A stretch of DNA of 64,000 nt from Paractinoplanes durhamensis (GCF_016862175.1 NZ_BOML01000034.1:1-64000), one strand, 5' to 3'. Counted from the first letter of the stretch, positions 16,705 to 25,332 are shown. Program-made: numbers and translations. Notes: a model not told the origin generated them from the sequence alone.

Positions 16705-17931
16705 ATGAGGATCAGTCGAGTTCGCCGGCCGTGGCGTTTTGCCGCGGTCGCGTTGATCGCAGGCACTGTCCTGCTCAGCTCCGGCTGCGGTCGCGGCGAC
16801 AAGTCGCCGTCCTGGCAGGGCGGCGGCACCAACCAGGCCGACGGCGGCAGCGCATCTGCCGAGCCGTCGCCGACGCCCACGTTGAGCACCGTGGCTGTCA
16901 CCGAACCGGCCGCCGACGCGAAGGATGTCGTCGCGATCACCGCGGTGAAGTACACGAGCGAGGACCCGGAGAACACCACGGTCACCGTGACCGACGCCAA
17001 GGGCTCCGAGGTCAAGGGCACGCTCGACAAGGACGACAAGACCTGGAAGCCGGAGAAGGCCCTGGCCTACGGCACTCAGTACACGGTGACCGTCAACGGC
17101 ACCGCGACCGAGGGCAAGAACGGCTCGGCCACCAGCACCTTCACCACGATGGCGAAGCCGGCGAAGACCATTCGGGTGACCAGCTTCCTGGGTGACAACC
17201 AGAAGGTCGGCGTGGGCATGCCGCTGATCATCAAGTTCAGCAAGTCGATCCCGGAGAAATACCGGGCCGAGGTCGAGCGGCGGATGACCGTCACCGCGAC
17301 CCCGGCGCAGGAGGGCACCTGGGGCTGGGTCAGCCCGACCGAGGTGCACTACCGGCCGAAGGTGTTCTGGCAGGCCAACTCCAAGGTCTTCTACAAGGTG
17401 CAGCTGGCCGGCGTGCCGCTGGGCAGCGGTTACTACGGCAAGAGCGACCTGACCGTCGACCTCAACATCGGCCGCGCGTTCGTCATGACGGTCTCCAACA
17501 AGACCAAGCAGATGACGGTCAAGGAGAACGGCAAGGTCATCAAGACCATCCCGGTCAGCCTCGGCAAGTCGAGCACGCCGTCGTCGAGCGGCACGATGGT
17601 CGTGATGGACAAGCAGCGCCACACGATCTTCGACACCACCGACACCGATCCGGTAAACGGTTACAAGACCCCGATCGACTACGCGCAGCGCATCACGTGG
17701 AGCGGCCAGTTCATCCACGCGGCGCCGTGGTCCGAGGGCAAGCAGGGCCACGTCAACGTCTCGCACGGCTGCGTGAACGTCTCCGAGGCGATGGGTGCCT
17801 GGCTCTTCTCCCGCACGATGATGGGCGACCCGATCACGGTCTCCGGCACCGAGGAGAAGCTGAAGGACGGCAACGGCTGGACCGACTGGAGCCTCAGCTA
17901 CGAGCAGTTCAAGAAGAAGAGCTACCTCTAG
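16705..17931 (+). CDS. L,D-transpeptidase lipoprotein, paralogue
   Basis: A 408-residue lipoprotein with the same plan as its upstream neighbour: lipobox LLSSGC, Ig-like domains (about 55-235; VGVGMPLIIKF), and a YkuD domain with FIHAAPW and NVSHGCVNVS. GAGAGGGA precedes ATG 16705. The two genes are 202 bp apart and clearly arose by tandem duplication, though they have diverged. A strong terminator follows. Both probably remodel the cell wall, possibly under different conditions. Confidence 0.92.
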   Translation: MRISRVRRPWRFAAVALIAGTVLLSSGCGRGDKSPSWQGGGTNQADGGSASAEPSPTPTLSTVAVTEPAADAKDVVAITAVKYTSEDPENTTVTVTDAKGSEVKGTLDKDDKTWKPEKALAYGTQYTVTVNGTATEGKNGSATSTFTTMAKPAKTIRVTSFLGDNQKVGVGMPLIIKFSKSIPEKYRAEVERRMTVTATPAQEGTWGWVSPTEVHYRPKVFWQANSKVFYKVQLAGVPLGSGYYGKSDLTVDLNIGRAFVMTVSNKTKQMTVKENGKVIKTIPVSLGKSSTPSSSGTMVVMDKQRHTIFDTTDTDPVNGYKTPIDYAQRITWSGQFIHAAPWSEGKQGHVNVSHGCVNVSEAMGAWLFSRTMMGDPITVSGTEEKLKDGNGWTDWSLSYEQFKKKSYL

Positions 17932-17952
17932 GCACGACGCAAGCTCGGTTCG

Positions 17953-17985
17953 AAAAGGCGCGGTCGGCGACGACCGCGCCTTTTT
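17953..17985 (+). terminator. Intrinsic terminator
   Basis: A 10-bp GC stem (GGCGCGGTCG/CGACCGCGCC) with GCGA loop is flanked by AAAA and TTTTT, giving a textbook rho-independent terminator 25 bp after the transpeptidase stop. The flanking A and T runs make it usable in both directions. Confidence 0.92.
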
Positions 17986-18020
17986 GGTGCGTACGGCGTA
18001 AGCACTCTTAATATGGATAA

Positions 18021-18428
18021 ATGCGACTTCTGATAGTTGCCGGTGTCCTTCTGGCGGCCGTGTCCACCGCCGGTTGTGGCGGTGAAGATCAACCCATAGT
18101 GACCGCCGCGCCGTCCGGTTCGGCGGCCCGGCCGGCCGATCCGAGCGCCGCCGACGACCCGCCCGGCTCGGTCGGCTGCGCCCAGTTGGCGGTCGCGGTC
18201 GAGGCGGGCAGCCTGATGGACGCCGGCATCGTCGACGCGATCGTCACGGCGAGCGGATCCGCGGACGCGCCGCTCGCCGATGCCGCCGGCCGTCTCGGGA
18301 CCGCCTATCGGGCCGCGGTCGCCGCCCACGGGAAAGCGGATGAACCCGACAGGATCGCGGCGGTTGGTGCCGCTGCTTCCGATATGTCCGGCGTGTGCGC
18401 GGACAGTGGCCTGCAGACCGCCGGGTGA
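18021..18428 (+). CDS. Small lipoprotein
   Basis: A 135-residue exported lipoprotein with lipobox VSTAGC (Cys19). A Pro/Ala/Ser linker precedes an alpha-rich Ala/Asp domain (about 50-130) with two Cys that may pair (VGCAQLAV, SGVCADSG). No family recognised. The ATG sits right after an AT-rich TTAATATGGATAA stretch, so the transcript may be nearly leaderless. Confidence 0.7.
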   Translation: MRLLIVAGVLLAAVSTAGCGGEDQPIVTAAPSGSAARPADPSAADDPPGSVGCAQLAVAVEAGSLMDAGIVDAIVTASGSADAPLADAAGRLGTAYRAAVAAHGKADEPDRIAAVGAAASDMSGVCADSGLQTAG

Positions 18429-18633
18429 TCTTCGAGTGATACCCCTCGATGCCGTCTTGACCAGGGATTTCGAGGCTTGCGCGGGCTTCGCGCGTTGTTT
18501 CGACATCTGTAGCCGGAGCGTGACACGAGTTCGGTCACAATCCTTCCCAGCCCGGTGATCCAGCAGGCAGGATGCATGCCCGGACCAAGGTCACCGGGGG
18601 CAGCGACCAGGTCCTGGGGGAGGAAAACGAGTT
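18429..18633. other. 205-bp intergenic region with probable promoter
   Basis: Between the small lipoprotein and the MHYT gene. Contains the inverted sequence GTGACACGAGTTCGGTCAC (about 18520-18538, GTGAC/GTCAC arms), a possible regulator site. No coding evidence. Confidence 0.35.
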
Positions 18634-19521
18634 ATGGCGCAGATCCATCACTTCGACCATGGGTGGATCACACCCACGGTCAGTTACCTACTGTCGGTGC
18701 TCGGATCGTTGCTGGGTCTCACCCTCGCGGTGCGGTTCCGGACGGCCAAGGGCAGTGGCGAGCGCACCTGGTGGCTGATCCTCTCGGCGCTCGCCATCGG
18801 CGGCACCGCGATCTGGAGCATGCACTTCGTCGCGATGATGGGCTTCAGCGTCACCGGCACGCCGATCCGCTACGACGTCGGCCTCACCGCGGCCAGCGCG
18901 ATCATCGCGATCGTCGCCGTCGGGATCGGCCTGAGCATCGCCCTGTTCGGCACCCGCGCCCGTAACGCCCGGGTCCTCACCGGTGGCGTCATCGCCGGCC
19001 TCGGGGTGGCCGCGATGCACTACACCGGCATGGCCGCGATGGAGCTCAACGGCGAGATCAGCTACTCCGCGACCCGGGTGGGCATGTCGATCGGCATCGC
19101 CGTGGTCGCCGCGTCGGTCGCGCTCTGGCTCGCCGTCACGGTCCACCGGCCGGTCGTCATCTTCCTCTCCGCCCTGGTCATGGGCATCGCGGTGAACGGC
19201 ATGCACTTCACCGGCATGTCCGCGATGTCGGTCGTCCAGGACGACCCGGCCGTCACCCTGAAGGGGGCCACCGCGGCCGGCCTGATCGTGCCGATCGGCC
19301 TGGCCGTGGTCTTCGGGATCATCGGACTGGCGTACGCCCTGGCCGCCGCCCCCACCGAGGAGGACCGCGCGGCCGCGGCCTATCTCGCCGCCCGCCGCGA
19401 GGCCGGCACCACCGGCGTGATCCCGCGGCAGCCGGGCCCGGACGGTGTCGCCGACGCGCGGCGCGGCCCGTCGTCGCTCGGCGGCAGCTCCTGGACCTAC
19501 CGCGACCGCTCGAACCGATAA
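18634..19521 (+). CDS. MHYT-domain integral membrane sensor
   Basis: A 295-residue protein with about seven membrane helices. The MHYT signature occurs three times, in SMHFVAMMGF, AMHYTGMAAM and GMHFTGMSAM, each at a membrane edge. MHYT proteins are proposed to bind copper and sense oxygen, CO or NO. Unlike many relatives it has no attached GGDEF/EAL; the next gene encodes those domains. The cytoplasmic tail is Ala/Arg-rich. GGGGGAGGAAAA precedes the ATG. A paralogue starts at the far end of the window. Confidence 0.92.
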   Translation: MAQIHHFDHGWITPTVSYLLSVLGSLLGLTLAVRFRTAKGSGERTWWLILSALAIGGTAIWSMHFVAMMGFSVTGTPIRYDVGLTAASAIIAIVAVGIGLSIALFGTRARNARVLTGGVIAGLGVAAMHYTGMAAMELNGEISYSATRVGMSIGIAVVAASVALWLAVTVHRPVVIFLSALVMGIAVNGMHFTGMSAMSVVQDDPAVTLKGATAAGLIVPIGLAVVFGIIGLAYALAAAPTEEDRAAAAYLAARREAGTTGVIPRQPGPDGVADARRGPSSLGGSSWTYRDRSNR

Positions 19522-19659
19522 CCGGCGCCAGCGCAGGTGTGACGCAGATCGGCGGCTTTCCGGCCGCTGCAACCTGGTGGCACCCGTAATCGACCCGTCC
19601 CGCACCCTCCCGTTGCCAGATTCTGCTGAGTCAGGTTGCACGGGAGGAGCAGGACAGAC

Positions 19660-21297
19660 GTGTCGACGCTGGGCGACCTCGGCCGGCCGGGTGCCGTGCT
19701 TGAACCGTGCACGACGATGGATCACGTCGCGACGCTGTTGCGGGAGAACCCGGACTGCCCCGGCGTGATCACCGTGCACAACTACGTCATCCACCTGTTC
19801 GACCGGGCCCGGATGGACTCGATCATGCTGGGCGGTCTCGGGTTCGGCCCGGTGCTGCAGGCGCGCCGGCCGCTCGCCGCCGTGCTCGACGAGCCGGCCC
19901 TGGTGCTGCCGGCCGCGATGGCCTGGGATGCCGCGGCCCGCGCCGCCCTGGCCCGCCCGGTCGGCCGCAAGAACATCCCGGCCGTCGTCGAGTACCCGGA
20001 CGGCACGCTGGGCATCGCGCCGATCGGGCCGCTGGTCGAGTACCTGAGCGACAGCTACGCGGCGATGGCCCTGCGGGACAGCCTCACCGGGCTCGGCAAC
20101 CGGCGGATGCTCGGCGAGATGCTGGCCGCGATCGACCCGGCCCGGCCGGTGGCGGTGATGCTCGTCGACCTCGACCGGTTCAAGGAGATCAACTCCGCGC
20201 TCGGCCATCAGGGCGGTGACCAGGTCATCCAGCACGCCGGCGCGGTGCTGGCCGAGCACTGCGCGCAGGCGTTCCGGCTCGGCGGCGACGAGTTCGTGGT
20301 GCTGGTCGAGGACCCGCTGGCCGACCTGGACGCACTGGCCCGGCGCATTCTCACCGCGCTGCACGAACCGATCACCGTCGACGGCGTACGCATCCAGGTC
20401 GAGGCCTCGCTCGGGATGGCCCGTGGGCCGGCCACCGAGGCGCTGCTCGCGAAGGCCGACGCGGCCATGTTCGCGGCGAAGCGGGACCGCACCGTCATCG
20501 AGCGCTGGCGGCCCGAGCTGCGCGCCGAGCACGAGACCGACCTGAGCCTGCAGGCCGAGCTGCGCAGCGCGATCGCCGACGGCCAGCTGGTCCTGCACTA
20601 CCAGCCGCTCGTCGACCCGGCCGGCCGCGTACGGTCCGTGGAAGCCCTTGTCCGCTGGCAGCACCCGGACCGTGGCCTGCTCCCGCCGGGAGCGTTCCTG
20701 CCGCAGGCGGAACGCTCGGCGGTGATCACCGACCTCACCGACCGGGTGCTCGCCGACGCCGTCGCCCAGGCCGCCCGCTGGCGTGCCGCCGGGCTGCATC
20801 TGCCGGTCGCGGTCAACCTGGCCGCGCCGGTGCTGGCCCAGGACCGGTTCGTCGGCGTCATCCGGTCGCTGCTGGAGCAGTACGACCTGCCCGGCGCCGC
20901 GCTGATCGTGGAGATCACCGAGAGCGCCGTGGTGACTCGGCCGGAACGCGCGGCACGGCGCCTGGACGCGGTGCGCGACCTGGGCGTACGCGTCGCCATG
21001 GACGATTTCGGCACCGGCTACACGTCGCTGGCGTTGCTCACCCGGCTGCCGCTGGACGAGCTGAAGCTGGACCGGGCGTTCGTGAACCGGATCCACCACC
21101 CGATGGAACGGGTGATCGTGGAGGCGGTCGCGCGGATGGCGAACGGACTCGGCCTGACCCTGGTGGCCGAGGGTGTGGAGGACCAGCACACCGCCGATGT
21201 GCTCAACGGGCTCGGGTTCGACCTGCTCCAGGGCTTCCATTTCAGCCGCCCGGTGCCGGCCGATCAGCTAGCCGTCGGGGAACGCACTGCGGCCTGA
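19660..21297 (+). CDS. GGDEF-EAL bifunctional c-di-GMP enzyme
   Basis: A 545-residue soluble protein. An N-terminal CBS-like region (about 15-130) precedes a GGDEF domain with LTGLGNRR and intact RLGGDEF, but with no RxxD inhibitory site at the usual position. The EAL domain has EALVRWQHP, the glutamate of EITESAV, DDFGTGYTSL, LKLDRAFV and VAEGVED, all apparently competent. It could therefore make or degrade c-di-GMP. GTG 19660 is chosen over the upstream ATG because GGGAGGAG precedes it. With the MHYT protein upstream it may form a split sensor-effector pair (inference). Confidence 0.92.
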   Translation: MSTLGDLGRPGAVLEPCTTMDHVATLLRENPDCPGVITVHNYVIHLFDRARMDSIMLGGLGFGPVLQARRPLAAVLDEPALVLPAAMAWDAAARAALARPVGRKNIPAVVEYPDGTLGIAPIGPLVEYLSDSYAAMALRDSLTGLGNRRMLGEMLAAIDPARPVAVMLVDLDRFKEINSALGHQGGDQVIQHAGAVLAEHCAQAFRLGGDEFVVLVEDPLADLDALARRILTALHEPITVDGVRIQVEASLGMARGPATEALLAKADAAMFAAKRDRTVIERWRPELRAEHETDLSLQAELRSAIADGQLVLHYQPLVDPAGRVRSVEALVRWQHPDRGLLPPGAFLPQAERSAVITDLTDRVLADAVAQAARWRAAGLHLPVAVNLAAPVLAQDRFVGVIRSLLEQYDLPGAALIVEITESAVVTRPERAARRLDAVRDLGVRVAMDDFGTGYTSLALLTRLPLDELKLDRAFVNRIHHPMERVIVEAVARMANGLGLTLVAEGVEDQHTADVLNGLGFDLLQGFHFSRPVPADQLAVGERTAA

Positions 21298-21335
21298 CCC
21301 TCAACTCGGGCGTTTCGGTGCCGATCGGGTGCGGT

Positions 21336-22301
21336 ATGGCTGTTGGCATCCTGGGCACCGGCTCCTACCTCCCGGCTGAGGTGGTGACGAACGCCGACCG
21401 GACCACCCGGCGGCTCGCCACCCCCGACGAGGCCGCCTCCGATCTGTCCGCGCACGCCGCGCGGGCGGCGATCGCGCACGCCGGTCTCACCGCCGGTGAC
21501 ATCGACTTCCTGATCGTGTCGACCTCGACGCCGGACTCACCGCAGCCGCCCACGGCGAACCTGGTGCAGTCGGCGATCGGCGCGGACCGCGCGGTCTGCT
21601 TCGACATCAACGTGGGGTCGGCCGGCTTCGTCTTCGGCCTGGGCCTCGCGCACAGCCTCGTCGTGGTGAACCCGTCCGCGCGGGTGCTGATCATCGCGGC
21701 GGACGTCTACTCCCGGATCGTCGACCGCGATGACCTGGAGACGGCGGCGCTCTTCGGCGACGGCGCGGGTGCCGCGGTGGTCGGCACGGTCGGCCACGGG
21801 TACGGGATTCTCGACCTCGAGCTGGTCTCCCGGGGCGCCGGGACCGGGCTCATCCGGGTCGACGCCGGCGGTAGCCGGCTACCGGCGTCCGAGAAGACGC
21901 TGGCCGACGGGGACCACTTCCTGCGGATGGACCGGGCGGGCCTCCGCGACTTCGTCGCGTCCGAGGTGCCGTGGGCCCTGGAGGCGCTGCTGCGGCGCAC
22001 CGGGGTGTACGCCGCCGCGATCGATCACTTCGTGCCGCATCAGGCCGACGGCGTGCTGGTGAACGAGCTGGTCGGCCTGGCCGGCCTGCGCAACTCGCGT
22101 ACCCACGTCACGTTCGACCGCTACGGCAGCCCGGGCAGCGCGTCGGTGCCGGTCACCCTGGACGAGGCGGCCCGCGCGGGCGCGCTGCGCGACGGCGACC
22201 TGGTGCTGCTGGCCGGGTTCGGCGGCGGCATGTCGGTCGGCGCGTGTCTGCTGCGGTGGCACCCTATCGAGGCTGCACCAGCCAGTCCCATGCCTTCTTG
22301 A
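21336..22301 (+). CDS. KAS III (FabH-like) protein with Ser in place of catalytic Cys
   Basis: A 321-residue thiolase-fold protein. FabH landmarks are present: GILGTGSYLPAEVVTN at the start, DFLIVSTSTPD, ALFGDGAGAAVV, and VPHQADGVLVNELV (His235). However, the catalytic segment reads DINVGSAGF, with Ser95 where FabH has Cys (usual ACSGF). The Asn of the triad (usual RYGNTS) is Ser265 in RYGSPGS. Ser-for-Cys is known in DpsC, a KAS III-like starter-unit acyltransferase. No ACP or other fatty-acid genes are nearby. Activity is probably acyl transfer rather than condensation, or lost. Confidence 0.85.
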   Translation: MAVGILGTGSYLPAEVVTNADRTTRRLATPDEAASDLSAHAARAAIAHAGLTAGDIDFLIVSTSTPDSPQPPTANLVQSAIGADRAVCFDINVGSAGFVFGLGLAHSLVVVNPSARVLIIAADVYSRIVDRDDLETAALFGDGAGAAVVGTVGHGYGILDLELVSRGAGTGLIRVDAGGSRLPASEKTLADGDHFLRMDRAGLRDFVASEVPWALEALLRRTGVYAAAIDHFVPHQADGVLVNELVGLAGLRNSRTHVTFDRYGSPGSASVPVTLDEAARAGALRDGDLVLLAGFGGGMSVGACLLRWHPIEAAPASPMPS

Positions 22302-22617
22302 GGCCGGCCCCGAGCCCTTCGTCGTTCTCGGCGGCGCGAGCCGCCGGGTCGGCGCTCGGCTCGGGCAGCTCGGCGGCCGGCACCGAGATGATCACGCCGT
22401 GCTCGAAGAGCCCGTCGATCACGCCGGCCCGGGCGAACCGGTGCCCGGCCGGGGTCTTGACGATCAGGCCGTGGAACACGTCGGACTGCTCGTCGTCGAG
22501 CACGTGCACGACCTCGCCGGCCCGGTCCCCGGACGTGTCGAAGGCGGGCGTGCCGTCGGCGAGCACCAGGTAGGAAACCGGGGCGCCGAGGTCCTCGGGA
22601 GCTTGGTTGTCGGTCAT
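22264..22617 (-). CDS. PRC-barrel-like domain protein
   Basis: A 117-residue soluble protein. SYLVLADGTPAFDTSGDRAG, HVLDDEQSDVFHGLIVKTP and RFARAGVIDGLFEHGVIISV fit the PRC-barrel/DUF2171 pattern of actinobacteria. An acidic linker leads to a C-terminal amphipathic end (LGAGLKKAWDWLVQPR). It is convergent with the KAS III gene, overlapping it by 38 bp. Function unknown. Confidence 0.7.
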   Translation of the reverse strand: MTDNQAPEDLGAPVSYLVLADGTPAFDTSGDRAGEVVHVLDDEQSDVFHGLIVKTPAGHRFARAGVIDGLFEHGVIISVPAAELPEPSADPAARAAENDEGLGAGLKKAWDWLVQPR

Positions 22618-22646
22618 GCCTCCGGGTTACCCGGCGCGGACCGCGA

Positions 22647-23084
22647 CTACACGGGCCGCTCGCCCGGAAGCGTCGCGATCTCGCGGTAGAACCGGTCGAT
22701 CTGGCGCACCGTCGCCTCGAAGTCGTCGAGACCGAACGGCTTCGTCACGTACGCGTTGGCTCGCTGCTGGTAGCTCGCCACGATGTCCGGAGCCGCGCCC
22801 GAGGTGGTCAGAATGACCACCGGGATGGCCTTGAGCTTGTCGTCCGTCTTGATCGCGGCGAGCGTCTCGCGCCCGTCCATCCGGGGCATGTTGAGGTCGA
22901 GCAGAATCAGGTCGGGACGAGGCGCCTCGGCGAACCGGCCCTCGCGGTGGAGATAGTCGAGCGCCTCGCGGCCGTCGGCCACCCGCTCGATGGTGGTGTT
23001 CCGCTCCGACTGCTCCAGAGCCTCGGAAATCATCAGGGCATCGGCGTCGTCGTCGTCCACGACGAGGATCTGCAGACTGCGCAC
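22647..23084 (-). CDS. Single-domain response regulator (Rcp1-type)
   Basis: A 145-residue stand-alone receiver. The acidic cluster is VVDDDDADA, the phospho-Asp lies in LILLDLNMPRMDG, the Thr in ILTTSGA, and the Lys in VTKPFG. The insert FAEAPRPDL and the C-terminal IDRFYREI resemble Rcp1-like regulators of phytochrome kinases. No output domain. The start is GTG 23084, eight bases after GGGGG. No kinase gene is adjacent, so it is an orphan. Confidence 0.9.
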   Translation of the reverse strand: MRSLQILVVDDDDADALMISEALEQSERNTTIERVADGREALDYLHREGRFAEAPRPDLILLDLNMPRMDGRETLAAIKTDDKLKAIPVVILTTSGAAPDIVASYQQRANAYVTKPFGLDDFEATVRQIDRFYREIATLPGERPV

Positions 23085-23138
23085 GCACGTCCCCCTTGTT
23101 TGCTGTGCCGCAAGCATAGGGGCAGGTGTCGATCCTAA

Positions 23139-23540
23139 CTACGGCTGGGTGCTGGGAATCAGTGTCTTCTCCGGCTTGGCGGGTTCGGGCTCCAACTCGG
23201 CAAACCAGCGCAGCACCTGACCGGGTGTCAGGTCGTAACCGGTGGCCCGCGCGCCGGCCCAATTCACCCCCACGAGCAGGCCGTCGTGCTCCAGGCTCAC
23301 CATCCAGTTGGACAGCCAGTCGTCGACGCTGATCGGCACGACCTCGAACCCCTGATACGCCGTGACGTGCTTGACGACCAATTGGGCGCGGGTGGGTTTC
23401 GACCAGAACGGCACCGCGCGGTGCGCGCCGTCCGGATCGGCGGGCGCCGGGAAACCGCTGGGGTCCCGAATGGCGAAGACCCGGCCTTCGGCCGAAACCT
23501 CCCGGCGGAACGCTGCTCGGTGAGCTCCGCTGAGCGACAT
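23139..23540 (-). CDS. DUF2750 domain protein
   Basis: A 133-residue protein opening MSLSGAHRAAFRREVSAEG with the F-A-I-R-D segment and PFWSKPTRAQ typical of DUF2750 proteins. The function of the family is unknown. AAGGAGAG precedes the ATG. It is co-directional with the receiver gene downstream, 54 bp apart. Confidence 0.8.
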   Translation of the reverse strand: MSLSGAHRAAFRREVSAEGRVFAIRDPSGFPAPADPDGAHRAVPFWSKPTRAQLVVKHVTAYQGFEVVPISVDDWLSNWMVSLEHDGLLVGVNWAGARATGYDLTPGQVLRWFAELEPEPAKPEKTLIPSTQP

Positions 23541-23770
23541 GAGGTCTCTCCTTCCTAGGCGTACGCCTATTCATGGTGGCCGTCGTTTCGCGGCCATGCA
23601 GGCACTCAGCTTTTCGGCCGATGCCCACTAAACATTTTGTACAGGAAAGAGGGTATAAGTCCGAAACGCGCCTGAAAAGCGCACCCCCTTGCTGACATCC
23701 ACCTAGTGTCCGTTTTGCCCGTAACGTCTGCCGGCGTCGGGCAGTTCAAGCAGCCACCGGAGGAATTGGG

Positions 23771-24916
23771 ATGAACAAGAGTCGGCGAATCGCAGCGATG
23801 GTCGCACTGGCCACCGCTTCCGTGGGGATGGCGTCCGCTACCGCGGCCGCACCCGCCGCGGCGGCATCGCGTGGCCCACAACCGGTGTCCACCTGGCTTC
23901 GTGCGGTGCAGGCCAACACCGACAGTTGGGTCAGCATCAACTGGCGCACCGACCGGCGTATCTGCGGCGCGGCCGTCCGGGTCTTCGCCCGTGACGTCGA
24001 CGTCGACTACCGCGGTCGCCGCAACTTCGCGACGTTCGCCCGCGGTGGCGACACCCTCCGCCCGGGTCGCACCGACGCCACGGTGATCACGGTCAACCCG
24101 GACTACGACCGGGCCGGCATCGCCCGCCTGCGGGTCGCCATCTCGTTCGACAACTGCAGCCGCCGGGCACGCACCGAGTTCCGCACGTTCACGGCGACCC
24201 TCCCGGTCCTGCGCAACAACGACTGGCAGCACCCGGGCATCCCGGGCTGGCCGGGTGGTCCGGGCCAGCCCGGCCGTCCGGGTGGTCCGGGCGCCCCGGG
24301 TCAGCCCGGCCGTCCGGGTCAGCCAGGTCAGCCTGGATGGCCGGGTCAGCCGGGTCAGCCGGGTCAGCCGGGTCAGCCGGGTCAGCCTGGACAACCGGGT
24401 CAGCCGGGCAAGCCGGGTCAGCCGGGTCAGCCGGGACAGCCGGGACAGCCGGGACAGCCTGGATGGCCGGGCAAGCCGGGTCAGCCGGGCGGTCCGAACA
24501 AGCCGAACCTGCCGAACCTGCCGAACGTGCCGGCGCAGCCCGTCAAGCCGGACGCCCCCTTCGCGCCGGTGAAGCCGGACGCGCCGACGCAGCCGGATGC
24601 TCCGGTTGCTCCCGCGCGGCCGGACACCCCGGCCAAGCCGGACGCTCCCACGCAGCCGGACGCTCCGGCCAAGCCGGACACCCCCGCGCTGCCGGACACC
24701 CCGGCCAAGCCGGACACCCCGGCCAAGCCGGACACCCCCACGCAGCCGGACGCCCCCGCGAAGCCGGACACCCCGGCCCAGCCGGACGCCCCTGCGCAGC
24801 CCGACGCCCCGACCAAGCCCACCAAGCCGGGCAAGCCCGGCGGCCCGGGCCACACCCCGGGGCAGAACAACGACGGTCCGGGCCAGGACGGTCCGAACAA
24901 GCCCGCCAAGAACTGA
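23771..24916 (+). CDS. Secreted protein with collagen-like and Pro/Asp repeats
   Basis: A 381-residue exported protein, start ATG 23771 after GGAGG, signal peptide about 1-32. A globular head (about 33-150) has two Cys (RRICGAAV, FDNCSRRA) and many Arg/Asp. A run of about 28 Gly-X-Pro-like triplets (about 155-245, PGQPGQPGWPG) is collagen-like. A second repeat region (about 255-350) alternates PDAP/PDTP with AKP or TQP. A basic-acidic tail follows. Such stalk proteins may be cell-surface or matrix structures. Repeat DNA is near-perfect and length-unstable in principle. No sortase motif was seen. Confidence 0.85.
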   Translation: MNKSRRIAAMVALATASVGMASATAAAPAAAASRGPQPVSTWLRAVQANTDSWVSINWRTDRRICGAAVRVFARDVDVDYRGRRNFATFARGGDTLRPGRTDATVITVNPDYDRAGIARLRVAISFDNCSRRARTEFRTFTATLPVLRNNDWQHPGIPGWPGGPGQPGRPGGPGAPGQPGRPGQPGQPGWPGQPGQPGQPGQPGQPGQPGQPGKPGQPGQPGQPGQPGQPGWPGKPGQPGGPNKPNLPNLPNVPAQPVKPDAPFAPVKPDAPTQPDAPVAPARPDTPAKPDAPTQPDAPAKPDTPALPDTPAKPDTPAKPDTPTQPDAPAKPDTPAQPDAPAQPDAPTKPTKPGKPGGPGHTPGQNNDGPGQDGPNKPAKN

Positions 24917-25284
24917 CCCGTACCCGGGTGATCCAGTTCTGACGCGGAAAGCCGGCGGGTGGGCGGGGTCTGGTGACGGGCGGCGCCATGCCGTCACCCG
25001 TCCACCAGCGCCGGCCGCAAAACACCGGGCAAATCAGCAAAGAGCAGCATCCAGTGCTGCGGGCTTCTAGGCTCGGAGACTGGCGCGTCCGGTAGCCGCA
25101 CAAACGGGGTCCGACCCGTGCGGCACCGGCGAAATGACGGCCGACGACCTGGCTCTCGGCTATGAGGATTGTTCAGGCCGGCGGAGATCGAGCCGCTGAC
25201 CTGCGGCCCTCTGCAACTCAAGGTGGGTCCTGAATAACCCTCGATGTCACTACCCGGCGATTACGCCGAATACATAAAAAGGGA
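24917..25284. other. 368-bp intergenic region
   Basis: No convincing gene. An inverted pair GGTGACGGG...CCGTCACCC (about 24972-24999) forms a hairpin, probably ending the collagen-like gene transcript. The rest has mixed GC and no codon bias. It lies between convergent genes. Confidence 0.4.
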
Positions 25285-25323
25285 TGCGCCCGGCCGGCTG
25301 GGGGGCAGTACCGGCCGGGCGCA
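25285..25323 (-). terminator. Intrinsic terminator of the acyltransferase gene
   Basis: A perfect 13-bp stem (TGCGCCCGGCCGG and complement) with a 13-nt loop. On the minus strand it is followed by TCCCTTTTTATG. It lies 10 bp beyond the stop at 25333. Confidence 0.88.
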
Positions 25324-25332
25324 GGTCCTGAT

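Noticed and set aside
18688..21240. 850-codon open frame on the minus strand
   Set aside because: It is antisense to the MHYT and GGDEF-EAL genes, has no recognisable domain and is composed of Arg/His/Asp-rich shadow sequence typical of high-GC DNA.
21336..22301. Assignment as housekeeping FabH
   Set aside because: The catalytic Cys and Asn are replaced and no fatty-acid synthesis genes are adjacent.
23606..24997. 463-codon minus-strand frame rich in Arg/Leu repeats
   Set aside because: Mirror of the collagen-like repeats; the plus-strand frame has signal peptide, ribosome site and a structured head.
24994..25221. 75-codon minus-strand frame in the 24.9-25.3 kb gap
   Set aside because: No ribosome site, no codon bias, no recognisable motif.
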